The position numbers and the translations under genes are program-made. This document shows positions 11,476 to 22,689 of a stretch of DNA of 64,000 nt, in pieces (position 1 is the first letter of the stretch; each line of letters begins with the position of its first letter). The DNA lies in contig OX381713.1 of assembly GCA_947462335.1 (NCBI GenBank), positions 23,366,381-23,430,380 of the forward strand. The letters are read 5' to 3'. The DNA is from Harmothoe impar (Eukaryota > Annelida > Polychaeta > Phyllodocida > Polynoidae). The notes under the pieces are model-generated. The model was given only the letters and a program-made list of their open reading frames with translations. It had not been told where the DNA came from and did no database searches.

Positions 11476-12104
11476 TACCGCTAGTCCCAGCGTGCATGAT
11501 ATACCAACACAGTGTTTGGTTGTCACTTGTAAGCGCTGCATTGGTGCCATATTTCGTCAAGTGCTCGATGTTTAGAAACATGCCTACGTGTATTACAATT
11601 AGCGCCCCCTTACGGTTATAATGTCCAATAGGTGATGCATTATACAGTTTGCACTTAGCAGAAGGATTCCAAAGTAAATAGCCAGAAATAACCCCTTATT
11701 TTCAAGTATTGAACAGAATGCTCCAACTCAGCTGAGTGATATATTGTATACCGTTTGCACTTGGTAGTAGGATTCCAAAGTAAATAAAGTCCAGTTATAA
11801 GAAGAATAATGCAATTCAGCATCTATTACTGATACCACTGCGTCGGTTTATTGGTCACTCTTATTGACACCACGACACTGCACTGACCTATGGGGTATCA
11901 ATATTATCTCAATGCAAACATTGGGGCTATGCCCCCTTTTGACACTATAGATTGAACACTGTTGACATAAATCATTTATCTTGAAATTACACAAGCAGTC
12001 ATATTACATGACTATATATGGCCTATAGAGCACTCTACAAATCTACATATCTTATAAAAGGCATTATTCATTTTCCAAATGATAACGATTATATGACATG
12101 GAAC

Positions 12105-13012
12105 TTAAGGCGGGTCGATCCCATTGAATCAAAGTCATCAGAATTCCACAATTTTTTTTCTGTTGGTACCTTAAATCATTTGAAAACGGAAAATGAAAAG
12201 AAAAATATGGGGTACCGACCTACTTTTTGAAATATGGAATTTTGAAAAACAAAAGTATTTTAATTTTATTTTTAAATAACCAAAATAATGTAAAAATTTG
12301 TATGAATTTATTGTCTATCAACCAATATTCACAGAAATCCGAGACACTACACAATGAACGAAAGGATATATACCTTTATTCTAGAAATATCTTTTGGGCT
12401 TTATCACGTTGCATTCTGGGAAAAGAATGTTGTCATTCGGAGAAGAGTAGCAACAAATTTTCACTATTTTTTTCATAATCAAAGAAAAATAGTAGTGATA
12501 GTCATCAGATTTTTCTTAAATTCCCACAAAAGATTGCTTATTATTATCATGAATAAAAATAATTTTGATATGGGGTGCCGGGCATAATTTGAGGGTTTTG
12601 TCCCTTTGAAATAAAAAAGTAATAGTAAAACGGATTAGATCAAATCTTTGAAGCCTTGCATTATGGGTAAATTCCCAACAATATGCATATAAAATGATCT
12701 CATTATATAGGGTCGAATATGTTTAAGCAATTTATTCAGTTTTATGCTCTTTAAAACCCCATTTATTACTTCATAAAACAAAGATCCTGAAAATCATAGA
12801 AAATGCCCAAATACCTATGATTATTATATCAAAAATACAAAGTGCTCTAAAATGCCCAATTTTGCTCAAAATCGTCCAAAAATTATTTTCAGTATAGAGG
12901 GCTGTTACTTGCATAAGCCTACAAAAAATGGCATCATTCTGACATATTTAAGTCATATGCGCAGAAAAATGCGCAGTAGTCCATTCTGCAATGGCCGCGA
13001 CCCACCCTAATA
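12105..13012. mobile_element. Possible ~0.9-kb AT-rich TIR element
   Basis: TTAAGGCGGGTCG at the left and CGACCCACCCTAA at the right are imperfect inverses. The interior is AT-rich, and no coding region is convincing. The end match is short. Confidence 0.4.
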
Positions 13013-13104
13013 CAAATACATTGGAATGGTCCTCTGAAGTCCTCTGAACTGTTTTGTACTCTCATAGTCGACTCTCAAAGACACTTTACCTGTATGCCTA
13101 GCTA

Positions 13105-13847
13105 AGGGAGCGTTCATTATTTATGGCAGGGGGGGGGGTGAGCATTTGAGGGGGGGGGCAATTTTTTTTAGGGGTATTCAAAGGGGGGGGCCTTTTTTTT
13201 TTACCCTATTCTTAGGGGGGGGGCCTTTTTTTTTAGGGGTATTCCTAAAAATGTCGCGAATTTAGTATGTTGAAATGTCGCGAATTTTGGCAACAGCCTG
13301 TGTTATATTTTACCAAATTATGTCAATATTTCCAAAATTTTCTAAAATCCCAGCAAATTTCTCACTGCATCACTTTTGACACTCAGAATAGCCCACCGTT
13401 TTGTCAGTCTTCAAAAAAGTGCCGGCCTCATGTAAGCACTGAGGTTATGGGAGCTTCCAATTTATAAGCACTGGGGCCCTTAAACTCAACAGTATGTAAG
13501 TCGAGTGTCTGAAGTTTGACTATTATTGCTCACCAGCGAGTATCATGAGACGTTTACACTAAAACACCATACGAATGGATGTATTTGTTGCAAGGTAACA
13601 AAGGTTCAAGGTAAAAAAGTGCCCATGATTAAATGCATACAATTAGTAGACACCAACATTGTTTTTGTAATATAGTTGAAAACGATCCAGGGTGAGGGGG
13701 GGGGGCGCTTTTTTTTCAACCTATTCCGAGGGGGGGGGGCCTTTTTTTTTCAACCTATTCCGAGGGGGGGGGCCAATTATTTTTGACGTATTCGATTTGC
13801 CAAACGCTCACCCCCCCCCCCCCTGCCATAAATAATGAACCCTCCCT
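13105..13847. mobile_element. G-rich TIR element, AGGGAGCGTTCATTATTTAT ends
   Basis: AGGGAGCGTTCATTATTTAT is inverted at the right as ATAAATAATGAACCCTCCCT. Each end has three blocks of 8-10 G followed by CCTTTTTTTT and CCTATTC spacers. It is related in design to the AGGGAGTGTTC copies at 8.7-9.3 kb but has its own sequence. Confidence 0.75.
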
Positions 13848-14130
13848 AAAGCTTGACTCAAAGTATCTGAGCGAGAATTAATGGCCTACAGTCAGCAGAG
13901 ACATCTGAACATTGCCTTTGTAGTGTTTGCTAAGTGTAAGCAAATATCTATGTTTAGATTGCTACTATATTTCTAACTACGTTCTTCCGATAGAGGCGGT
14001 CCAGTGACAGAGGTTATACCGAGGGCACGGTATCTTGACCCACTGCCTGACCAATAAAAAAAATTGAATTAAATTTAAATTTAAAAAAAAACAATCTCAG
14101 CTGAATAGATGGGCATTTGATGTGATGATA

Positions 14131-14350
14131 CTGGGTGCTGTTTCTCCACAAAATACGGAGCTCCCTATTTTACGTAATTGACATAAACTGTTTATGCTTG
14201 TCAACTTCTGCATAATGCGGATAAGTGGCCTACCATTTGTGGCACAAAAAAAAACTATTTATAATGTTTTGTTTTTATTTTCTCCACAAAATACGGAATG
14301 TTTTGTCTGCAATGTGCGGTCTCCGTATTTTGTGGAGAAACAGAACCCAG
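14131..14350. mobile_element. TIR element with TTTCTCCACAAAATACGGAG ends
   Basis: CTGGGTGCTGTTTCTCCAC..ATACGGAG at the left is inverted at the right as CTCCGTATTTTGTGGAGAAA..CCCAG. A third, direct copy of TTTCTCCACAAAATACGGA lies inside at 14279. Confidence 0.7.
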
Positions 14351-14359
14351 ACTAGGCGG

Positions 14360-15800
14360 GACAAAATAACGCTTTCGCTCCATATATGCACTCTCCTCAT
14401 TATAAAATGTCAATAATAATTTACACACACCCCCTCCACACACAGCATTTTCTCAACATGAAACTAAAACGCCTTCTTTTCCCTCTCTAAATGAGGCTCT
14501 CTCGGTAATTATAATGTTGATAATCGCCATCGGCATAAATTGGATGTCAATGACATCCCTAATATACACAAAAGCAAGAACTTGCTAGCTTTGCTACTTG
14601 GTAAACTTTGCTGGTTGGTAAATTTGAAGTAACATTAATTTTTGTCCTTGCTGTGTTTATATGTATGGACCTACATTCCAGGCGTAGTATAGATAAGTAT
14701 GTGATGGCAGCATAGCGTTGCACAGAGGGACGCATGATTCGTATGGCACCAGTTGGTGGGCATGTGATGCACCAGTGATCGCATGTTAGAATTTCACGTA
14801 ATAACCCAGTAAACCCGTTATATATGCAACGCTATATAACGTTCCTCCACAGCTCTTTATCACGTTATGCAACTTCAAAAATGTTACTTTGAAAAAGAAT
14901 AATTTTTGTTTTCTGGGAAACCTGTGAATCTGATTTTAGTATTGCTTTAATGACAGACACATCAAATCAACTGATCAGGGAAGATCACCTTTGGTCGTAA
15001 TGTCAGGACTAGTGAGGGCCAAGCTAACAAAAACACATGTTTTCTTTATACAAGAACGCAACACACAAATTTGCCCTGACATGATATGTTGGCTATATAT
15101 ATTTGTCAAATATCGTGTAGACCAGACTAAAACATCCCTTTTTGTGCATGTAAGGAGCACAATAACCCAGCGCACGCAACACACGGCTGTGTCTACCACT
15201 GCAATTGGGCAGTCAGCCCCAGCAGGCCTCTCCTCACACCTCGCCATGCTGCTACGTCATCGGCGGTAAGGGTGGGTGGGGGAGCTGAGCGCCACAGGTG
15301 GGAAAGCTGGGTGACACAATGCTTTAGTTACAGAGGCAGGGTCTGACTGTATTAAATCAGGGTCTAGAAGATATGTATATTGGTATGCATACCAGAGCTG
15401 CTAAGTCACAATCCTTCAAATACGTAATATACATCACCGAATATCGTAAAAAAATGGTAATTTCATATTCAAAAATTCGTGATTGAATTCGTCATGTAAA
15501 TTTTAGATCATTCAAAAGGAAACGAAACCCCCAAAATAGGCCTAACACCGCCTGAGAATTCATTTAAAAAATGTCAACGATTATCCCAGAAACAAAATAT
15601 CAACCTATTATCACGAAATTTGTGGTACTTTGGATAGAAGACATAGCAACCCATGCTCCAAGTTCAGATGCAGGTCATTATCTATATATTTTTAGGCTGA
15701 TATAAAGCTTTGCCCTACTTTATTTTGACATAAACAAAAAGCGAAAACTGGGACCAAAAGTCACGATAATCGGAATACACAAACATTGGATGTCAATGAC
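14360..15800. other. No gene recognised
   Basis: An AACGTT-type fragment lies near 14790-14925. Frames open on both strands at about 14975-15269 overlap each other, show no domain, and are taken as chance. Confidence 0.4.
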
Positions 15801-15809
15801 ATCCCTCCT

Positions 15810-16560
15810 ATAGGGGGTGCAGGCCCCCCCCCCCCCCCCGAGGTCGGAAAGTCGCCGAAATTAAGGCCCTCAGGTAGCAAGGTCGTTTTTTAGACCCTTT
15901 ATCTTTTCAAAAATGTACACCAGTAGGGCCTACATGATGAGTCAATCCTGAATATAGTATAGACTATAGTGTGTGTATATGTCAGGCGCAGAATCAGAAC
16001 CAGCTCAATTCCGGAACTGCTCTGGGACAATTCCGGAACTGCGCAGGGCAATTCCGGAATTGCTCCCTATTTAGAGTGGGCAGTATCAGAATTCCTACTG
16101 TAGCTACACATATAGCATTTAAATATATTTTTTAATGTTATTTGAAGATGCTGTGCCACACCTTAGAGGTGTGATAACGATCACTAGCAAGGGCCCATGG
16201 ATGTCCCACCTGACTATAGGTGTTAATATCAAAATGTTGCAATAATCCCTCTGGTGTGATAAAACAATGTGGGTTACATATAACCCAACAATGAGACAAC
16301 TGATAAAGTAAAACTGCTTTGCACATACAGACCTTACCCTACTGCTCTATTTGTGTGGCCCACTAACTTATTTTAAAAGACTTGTTATCAAGATGCAATA
16401 GTTCCGATATTGCGCAAATTCCGATATTGCGCGTGACGTGTATTCGCACCCAGGATCTAGGCTAATTTCAGGTGTTTGCTTAACTTTGAGCAAAAGTCGC
16501 CAGGTCGCTTTTATTATTGTACCAGGTCGCCTGGAAAACGGCCCAGGTCGCCAGGTAGAC
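15810..16560. mobile_element. Broken GGTCGCC-repeat element
   Basis: GGGGGTGCAG, AAGGTCGTTTTTTAGACCC, AAAAGTCGCCAGGTCGCTT and CGCCTGGAAAACGGCC match the compact copy at 30761-30945. Here the two halves are split by about 550 bases, and TGTATTCGCACCCAGGATCT occurs twice (16439 and 16580) as a local duplication. Confidence 0.55.
16138..16250 (-). CDS. Candidate terminal exon of an unrecognised gene
   Basis: After a CACACCAG acceptor, the frame reads LLQHFDINTYSQVGHPWAL, then SDRYHTSKVWHSIFK and a TAA stop at 16138. The composition is protein-like, but no family is recognised. It could be the last exon of the gene that owns the 17328-17548 exon; the phases do not join directly, so an exon between them would be needed. 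Confidence is low because there is no homology support. Confidence 0.35.
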
Positions 16561-17327
16561 TATAGTGTGTGTATACATGTGTATTCGCACCCAGGATCTA
16601 GGCTAATTTCAGGTGTTCATAAAATAGTTTTTCACAGCTGTCATATTCATATCATGGATCTATAACTAAGGGAATGTATTCTCCAATGTGTTGCCTATCT
16701 CTATTGAATAAATCACTATTTTAACTAATTTATTTAAATAGCCAACCTAGAACTAAATTAGTAAGGGCATATATGTAGTACTAGCAGCCTACGTCGGCCT
16801 AACACTAGTAACAGCTTGACCCATGTCCCATAATCCTTAGCACCCCTACCGTCGTTTACGTCACATCCCCCTTCTCCCCCAAGCTGCCATTTTCGCACAT
16901 GTGCGGCCTTACCCCTCAGGTGGCCGGCATTGTTTTGAAATAGCTGCTACAAGGTTTAGCTCTCGGCAATTTAGTGTGTGCTACGCTGTTCACAGCTATA
17001 TTGGCTAATAGATATTTGTGAGTAGTAGGTAAGGTGTCGGGGCCTCTTTAAAGTCCAAAATCGTTTTAAAGGTCTTTTGAAGACAAATACAAATTTGAAT
17101 ATTCGTCTTATAGTAAAATAACTTTATTTCCGCGTTATTCTTGTCAATGTTCTGCTTCAATTTGACATTTTAGAATAAAGCTGAATGTATCAGAATGGAG
17201 CTTGGCACTTGCCACCCCCACAACGCATACACATTCTGACACTGTAATAATGATATCACCATAATTTTTCTGTACAGTGTTGGAAATATGTAAGAAATTT
17301 GAATGGGCAATTTAGAAATACGCATAC

Positions 17328-17548
17328 CTTTCCTTTTCCGCCTCAATTTCCTTGTCATCTCCCATGATCCCCTCCACCAGATCCTCCTCAGTATAATTCA
17401 TGGTGTTAAGTTCAATGAATGATGGGTTTCTCTTCTTCTGTCCCCCCACCTCTTTGGCCTCCCAGGCATCCAGCATAGGGGTAGGTACCACCATCCTCCA
17501 GGGCGTCCAGGACTTATAGTGTGGGAGTGGGGCAGTGGTGGGCAAATA
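17328..17548 (-). CDS. Candidate internal exon, unrecognised protein
   Basis: The exon runs from a CTGGCAG acceptor to an AAG|GTATGC donor with an open 73-codon frame: YLPTTAPLPHYKSWTPWRM, VVPTPMLDAWEAKEVGG, then NPSFIELNTMNYTEEDL and an acidic tail ending EIEAEKE. It enters in phase 0 and leaves in phase 2. The Trp/Pro-rich then acidic composition and clean splice sites suggest a real exon. I do not recognise the family. Neighbouring exons are not certain; the 16.1-kb frame on the same strand is one possibility. Confidence 0.5.
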
Positions 17549-17984
17549 CTGCCAGCCTTGTATACAGACTCATGTCTCTACACGGCAGGTAGATTAAAGC
17601 TTGACCGTCATGGTTGAAGTGAGGCCAAAAGTATTTTTGGATATAGTTCAGTTTTCATTCACAAGAGGGCTCCTAAGGGCTGGGAGCTCAGCTCTTACAG
17701 GCACAAGATAGGGTGAATATATTTTGTAGCTAGACAATGCTCATGGTCCCCTGTCCAAACACTGCTGCCCTGTGGTGGAACTGTTATTTTAGTCTGTGTA
17801 TGGAAAATGCTGAACTTATTCCCTGACGGCCCAGCTTTCAATAGTATATTATGTATTGTCCTGGTGGCTGCCAATGACACCCACCCTGGAATCTGGAGTT
17901 AAGGAGTAACGGTGTGAGACTAGACTTTCTCCTACTTGGAATCTGGAGTTAGCACATCAATGATGGTGGATAGTGAGTAAACAA

Positions 17985-18165
17985 CCCAGTCAGCAATGAA
18001 CGTTTTTCAACGTTTTAAAACGTTTATGACTGGTTTGACAGAAAATGTTCACATCTCAAACGTTATTAAACGTTTCCACAGAGTTACATTAGGAACGTTA
18101 TGTAAAAATGTTATTTTGATGTTGAAAAACGTCTTTATTAGCCCCAGTATCTTCTACCAGGGAGC
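17985..18165. mobile_element. AACGTT-rich short element
   Basis: CCAGTCAGCAATGAACG, then AACGTTTT words, AACGTTATTAAACGTTTCC and GAACGTTATGTAAAAATG resemble the copy at 8020-8165. A separate palindromic GGGCCCCAGTTGGG cluster follows at 18190-18235. Confidence 0.5.
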
Positions 18166-18476
18166 AGCACCCCAAGTAGCAAACCGAACTGGGCCCCAGT
18201 TGGGCCCCAGTTGGGCTGGCAACTGGGGCCCAATGATACACTACAAGCTGAGTTCTCTATGTGATTAAGTACAGGTTTAGGTGTTTCTATGATATAGTGC
18301 AGGTGATGCACTGATGTATGGATGGCAATGCACTGATGCATGCATGATGATGCACTGATGCATTTTGTGCATGTTTTGGCTTCAAACATTTGGTGACCAT
18401 TTTGGATTCATAGGGTGTGATATGTGATATATTAAATCTTGTTTTGTGACATAGGTTTTTGGTGTCCTTTTTGTAG

Positions 18477-18596
18477 GACTCTAACGTGACAAGAATTGAG
18501 TCAGTTAAACTTCAAAGAGAACTGCAGCCCAGAGACATGTCTAACACTTTGGCTATCAGGAATTACTATGACCAGCATTCACCGGAGTATGGAAAT
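18477..18596 (+). CDS. Candidate internal exon, 40 codons, unrecognised protein
   Basis: Flanked by TTTTTGTAG and GTAAGA, the 120-bp segment is open and in phase 0 at both ends. It reads DSNVTRIESVKLQRELQPRD followed by MSNTLAIRNYYDQHSPEYGN. The charged, tyrosine-containing sequence and exact splice sites are typical of a real exon. No family is recognised. A decayed LINE begins about 120 bases downstream, so the next exon may be displaced or lost. Confidence 0.5.
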
Positions 18597-18719
18597 GTAA
18601 GACATTTATAATGTTTGATTGTCATCTTTGAGAATTTGCCAATGACAAATTTGAATCTGTTTCTATCCTGGTATTGACAGTTTGAACTGTCAGTTTTATT
18701 CTGTTATTGAAATTTGGAA

Positions 18720-21450
18720 AGCTTGAAATGGTATGCTTGTCAAATGAAACAACCCCTCCTATTACTCAATGCAGAACTCATGGCCTGTGCATCACTGTTA
18801 TCATGCGCAGTCCTCTTCAAAGAAGATCCTGTGAACATACTGGTAATGGTACATCAACAGTGGATTATTGCAATACTTCAGCAACGTTGTATCAGGAAAT
18901 GATCAACTTTACTGTCCTTGACCAGATGTGGTTTTCTGATCACAACCCCATATCATGTGTTTTAAGGGTTAAGATCATAAATGAACCTGAAAACCCAAAG
19001 TGTATTGAGGAATTGGACCCAATATATAAATTAATCTGGAAGGAGGAATATAAAAGTGCATACATTAGTAATATGAGCAAACAGGAGGTTCGTGGTAAAG
19101 TTAAACAGTACACTTCTGAGCTTTATGTTGACCCGAATGAGGCTCTACATGATCTGGTGGATATAATTTTTAGTGTTGGCAAAAAATCAATGCCACTCAG
19201 AAAAAAGGGTATGAAACAAAATATAGTAGACTGTACTGATACAGATGTAGATGTTTCAAAGGCAGACATGAAGAATCTTAGGGAACAAAAACAAATATTT
19301 TCTCGGGAAAGGAGACTCTTTAGAAATGACACAAATAACAACCATCGTAGAATAGCATTTGTTAGAGCGAGAAGAGTATTACCGGTATAAGAGGGTAAAG
19401 TATACTATCTAGAGGAAAAGTCAAGAGGAGAGCATATACACTACTTTCACAAACTCGCCATTTTGGTTATTTTAGTAGGAAAATCGCGCACCTTTACCAT
19501 TTGAAGCCATAATGAAAACGAGGCTACTGCTCTAGAAAATGGAAACGCCTATCCTTTAGCATTGCGAGCGAACTTTCTGGGCCCTAAATAAAATATCTAT
19601 GGCTCCCCGACCCTAATCTGATTATGGGTAGGTAGATTCATGTTAGATCTCGACATAATCAGTGGTTTCTAGCCGCTTTCTGCTGGCTAACACAAGATAT
19701 TCAGCTCCGAAGTTGACATGGGCGATAAAAGGGGGCACTATCGCTCCGATAGATGTTCGTTTTTGTCAAAATATAATAGATTTCAAACCATTAATGGTGA
19801 ATATCGTCCTAGGCCATTAAGATACTTCAAAATATGGTAAAAGTCTTATCGTAATTAGTAGCCACTTGCAGATACATCAAGTTGATGTGCTCGTCGATTC
19901 AAAGGTCGCAGCAGTAGCCTCGGGAGGATGCTGTGAAATTGGCAAAAGTTGCGTCAGTTGCTGCAGCTGGTTCCCGGCGTAGGGGCTTTGATCTAACATC
20001 ACTATGGGTACAGATTCGTGACCTGCAGCGCCGCCCTTGTGTGCAAGTAGTGTATATAAGTTACAGTAATTGGAATCTTAAGATTCAAAACTATTCTGGA
20101 AATCAATAAGGAAACTGTCTGAAAAGGGATTTAAGGGGAAACCTAACATTGGCTCTTCCCATTGGGTAACATATTGCTAAATATAAACCAGGATTTCAGT
20201 GACCAGAAAGCATTTCATGAGTATGTTTGAAAAAAGTCTCCCCATTATTGAGAAGTTATCAGGTGAGGGTGACCTTGATTTTAACATTACAGTACAGGAA
20301 GTGACTAAGACTATAAAATCTCTTAAGAATGGTAAAGCAACAGGGCCTGATCTAATAAATAATGAGATGCTAAAGTTTGGAGGTGACTTTCTCCAGTATA
20401 GCCATTACAAAGCTGTTCAACATTATTTTGACCTCGGGTTGTTATCCTTCAAATTGGAAGAAGAGTCTAATAACCCCCATTCACAAAACGGGAGATTTGG
20501 ATAATCCGGAGAATTACAGGGGTGTTGCAGTAGCAGACTGCCGTAGTAAAATATTATGTCAAATTAATGGCAGAATTGTTGACCATCTGGAGGAAAAACA
20601 GATTTGGAGCATAAATCAGAATGGTTTTAAAAAGAAAAGGAGAACTGAAGACAATGTCATGATTCTTCAGACTCTGTTTCAGAAATATGTAAAAAATCAA
20701 AAGGTAAATTATATGTAGCTTTTGTGGACTTTTTAAAATTATTTGATTCCATTGATAGGCCCAGTCTATTCTATAAGCTCCTAAAGGCTGAGATCACAGG
20801 TAATACATACTTATTAAATCTGCATACATTGGAAATAGGTATGCTATCAAGAGTGAACATGGCATCACTGATAGTTTTGTATCAACAACAGGTGTAAAGC
20901 AAGGATGTAACCTTAGTCAAACGCTCTCAAATCTTTTTAAAAATGATCTCCATGAAATATTTGATGATAAATGTGACCCTGTTGATTAAGCTGATATGAC
21001 AATGAATTCCCTATCATGGGCAGATGATCTTGTTTTAGTGTTAAAGTCACAGGCTGGTTTGCAGCAAAGTTTAGACAAGCTCAACAAATATTGCAAGATG
21101 TGGAAACTATATTAAAAAAACTAAAGTTATGGTCATGACTCAGGGAAAGGAGGTGTCTATTAAAGTGTTGTTCCAAGATAATGTATTAGAGTGTGTATCA
21201 TCATACAAATATTTGGCGTTATTATTATCATTTGATGGTAGTCTAAAGAAAAGCTGAACGTGTGTTAAAGGCAAAAAGGACACTCTTTTCTTTTAGACAG
21301 GCATTAAGTACTACACAAAATGTATCTGTCAAGTTATTCATGTCAATATTTGATAAACAGATTGATCCAATTCTGTTGTATGGGTGCCCCATATGGGGCA
21401 TGCCGTCTAGTAATTGCTCAGTATCTGTAACTCCCTCAGGTCCAACATAA
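18720..21450 (+). pseudogene. Decayed non-LTR retrotransposon (LINE) with endonuclease and reverse transcriptase remnants
   Basis: The endonuclease end is visible at 18830-18970 (STVDYCNTS, then WFSDHNPISCVL with the SDH catalytic motif). The linker continues to 19390. Reverse transcriptase begins at about 20230 (TIKSLKNGKATGPD), then NPENYRGVAVADCRSKI, the active-site strand FVDFLKLFDSID (20718, after a frameshift) and SWADDLVLVL at 21015, where W replaces the usual Y/F before ADD. It ends near LLYGCPIWG at about 21390. Several frameshifts and stops make it inactive. About 0.65 kb at 19.43-20.08 kb is unrelated sequence lying inside the linker. The 5' half is missing. Confidence 0.85.
19430..20080. 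mobile_element. Probable insertion inside the LINE
   Basis: The LINE linker frame (RVKYT..) stops at about 19410 and resumes at about 20080 with DSKLFWKSIRKLSEKGF. The sequence between shows no LINE-like frame. Its ends were not identified. Confidence 0.4.
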
Positions 21451-21584
21451 AGAGGAGACTTAAGGTGGCTGGACCCGATTGTAAACAGGTCAACTGCGCA
21501 GGTCATTGCGCATATGCACATCTAGTTGTCCCAGAACACACTAGGGGGTGCCTTTGGTCATATTTTTGTATATTAGATATATAT

Positions 21585-21690
21585 TTTCATGTGTTGTCAA
21601 AATTACCCTGCGAGACCTGTCTGGTGATTGAACCCAGGGTCTCCTGCATGTGGGTCTAACGTTTTACCCCTACTCCACTGGGGCTCTGGT
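21585..21690 (-). mobile_element. tRNA-derived SINE relic
   Basis: On the minus strand, CCCAGTGGAGTAGGGGTAAA resembles an A box/D arm and CCCTGGGTTCAATCACCAG a B box/T arm, at tRNA spacing. Stem pairing is imperfect. Confidence 0.5.
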
Positions 21691-21990
21691 AGTAGGCATG
21701 CTGAAAGCTAGACCTGTACCACATCAAGACTGTGTGCTCCATTTATATATTTTTTTATTTCAAACACCAAAAACCTTTAAAATATGCAGGGGACCATTAT
21801 ATTCAAAATATTGTTTCTGGGTGTAAAAGATTGTAGACTATATCCTGAGAGAATTATAGGGAAAGTTAATTACTTTAAGATGCTATTTGATGCACATATA
21901 TGTACTATCACCATACGATCCTATTTCAGATAACTCCAAACTCAAAGCCAGATATCTCAGAAACTAGCTCGGGACCCCCCTGTTTTCTTT

Positions 21991-22462
21991 AGGTGTCACC
22001 ACCCTAAAGCACTAGGCCGCGTTCGGAAATTTCAATATTGATTACCGTCGACCTGCCATTTGAGACACTTAAAACTCTCACAGTGTTTAGCCACATATAC
22101 CAAATTTTAGCTTATGACATGCAGAAAAATATATAACGGGTGTGACCCCAAAAGGTTGGGCAAGATTTTGCATGAATCGCCATGGTAACGGGGTAGTGGT
22201 TTTGTACAGTGAGGCCTACGCAGTGTATAGATACACTATAGGGCCGTTTCACCCCCATAAACCTACACTGTTTATAGGGAGTAGATAAATCCTTCTTTTA
22301 GGACTATAAGTAAACACTTTCTGATCACCCTAACAACAAATAACCATGTATTTCACCCTTCTTTCCCTCCCCTATAGGCTAAATTCCGCAAAATAACAAA
22401 GTTCATAAGGTACTCTTTGGCCGGTAAACCCGGAAGTGACCCGATTTAGGGTGGTGACACCT
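21991..22462. mobile_element. MITE with perfect 18-bp TIRs
   Basis: AGGTGTCACCACCCTAAA at 21991-22008 is exactly inverted at 22445-22462. The 472-bp interior has no coding frame. Confidence 0.8.
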
Positions 22463-22689
22463 TTACACCGTTTGAGACTACTTATAAAATGGGCCTCATG
22501 GCGAAAATCCTGACGAAATCTAATAACTTCTAGACTATGGGGACTACCCACATTAATGATATTCATATTCAAAAATACAACCAATATATTGTGGATTCAG
22601 AAAACTCAGAAAAATGTAATAATTTTTTTTAACTTGCCAGGATATGAGGAGAAGAAGTATGTAAATAAAACACATTCACCCTGAGTATA

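Noticed and set aside
14975..15269. Overlapping 90-codon frames on both strands
   Set aside because: They mirror each other, have no domain, and lack convincing splice sites.
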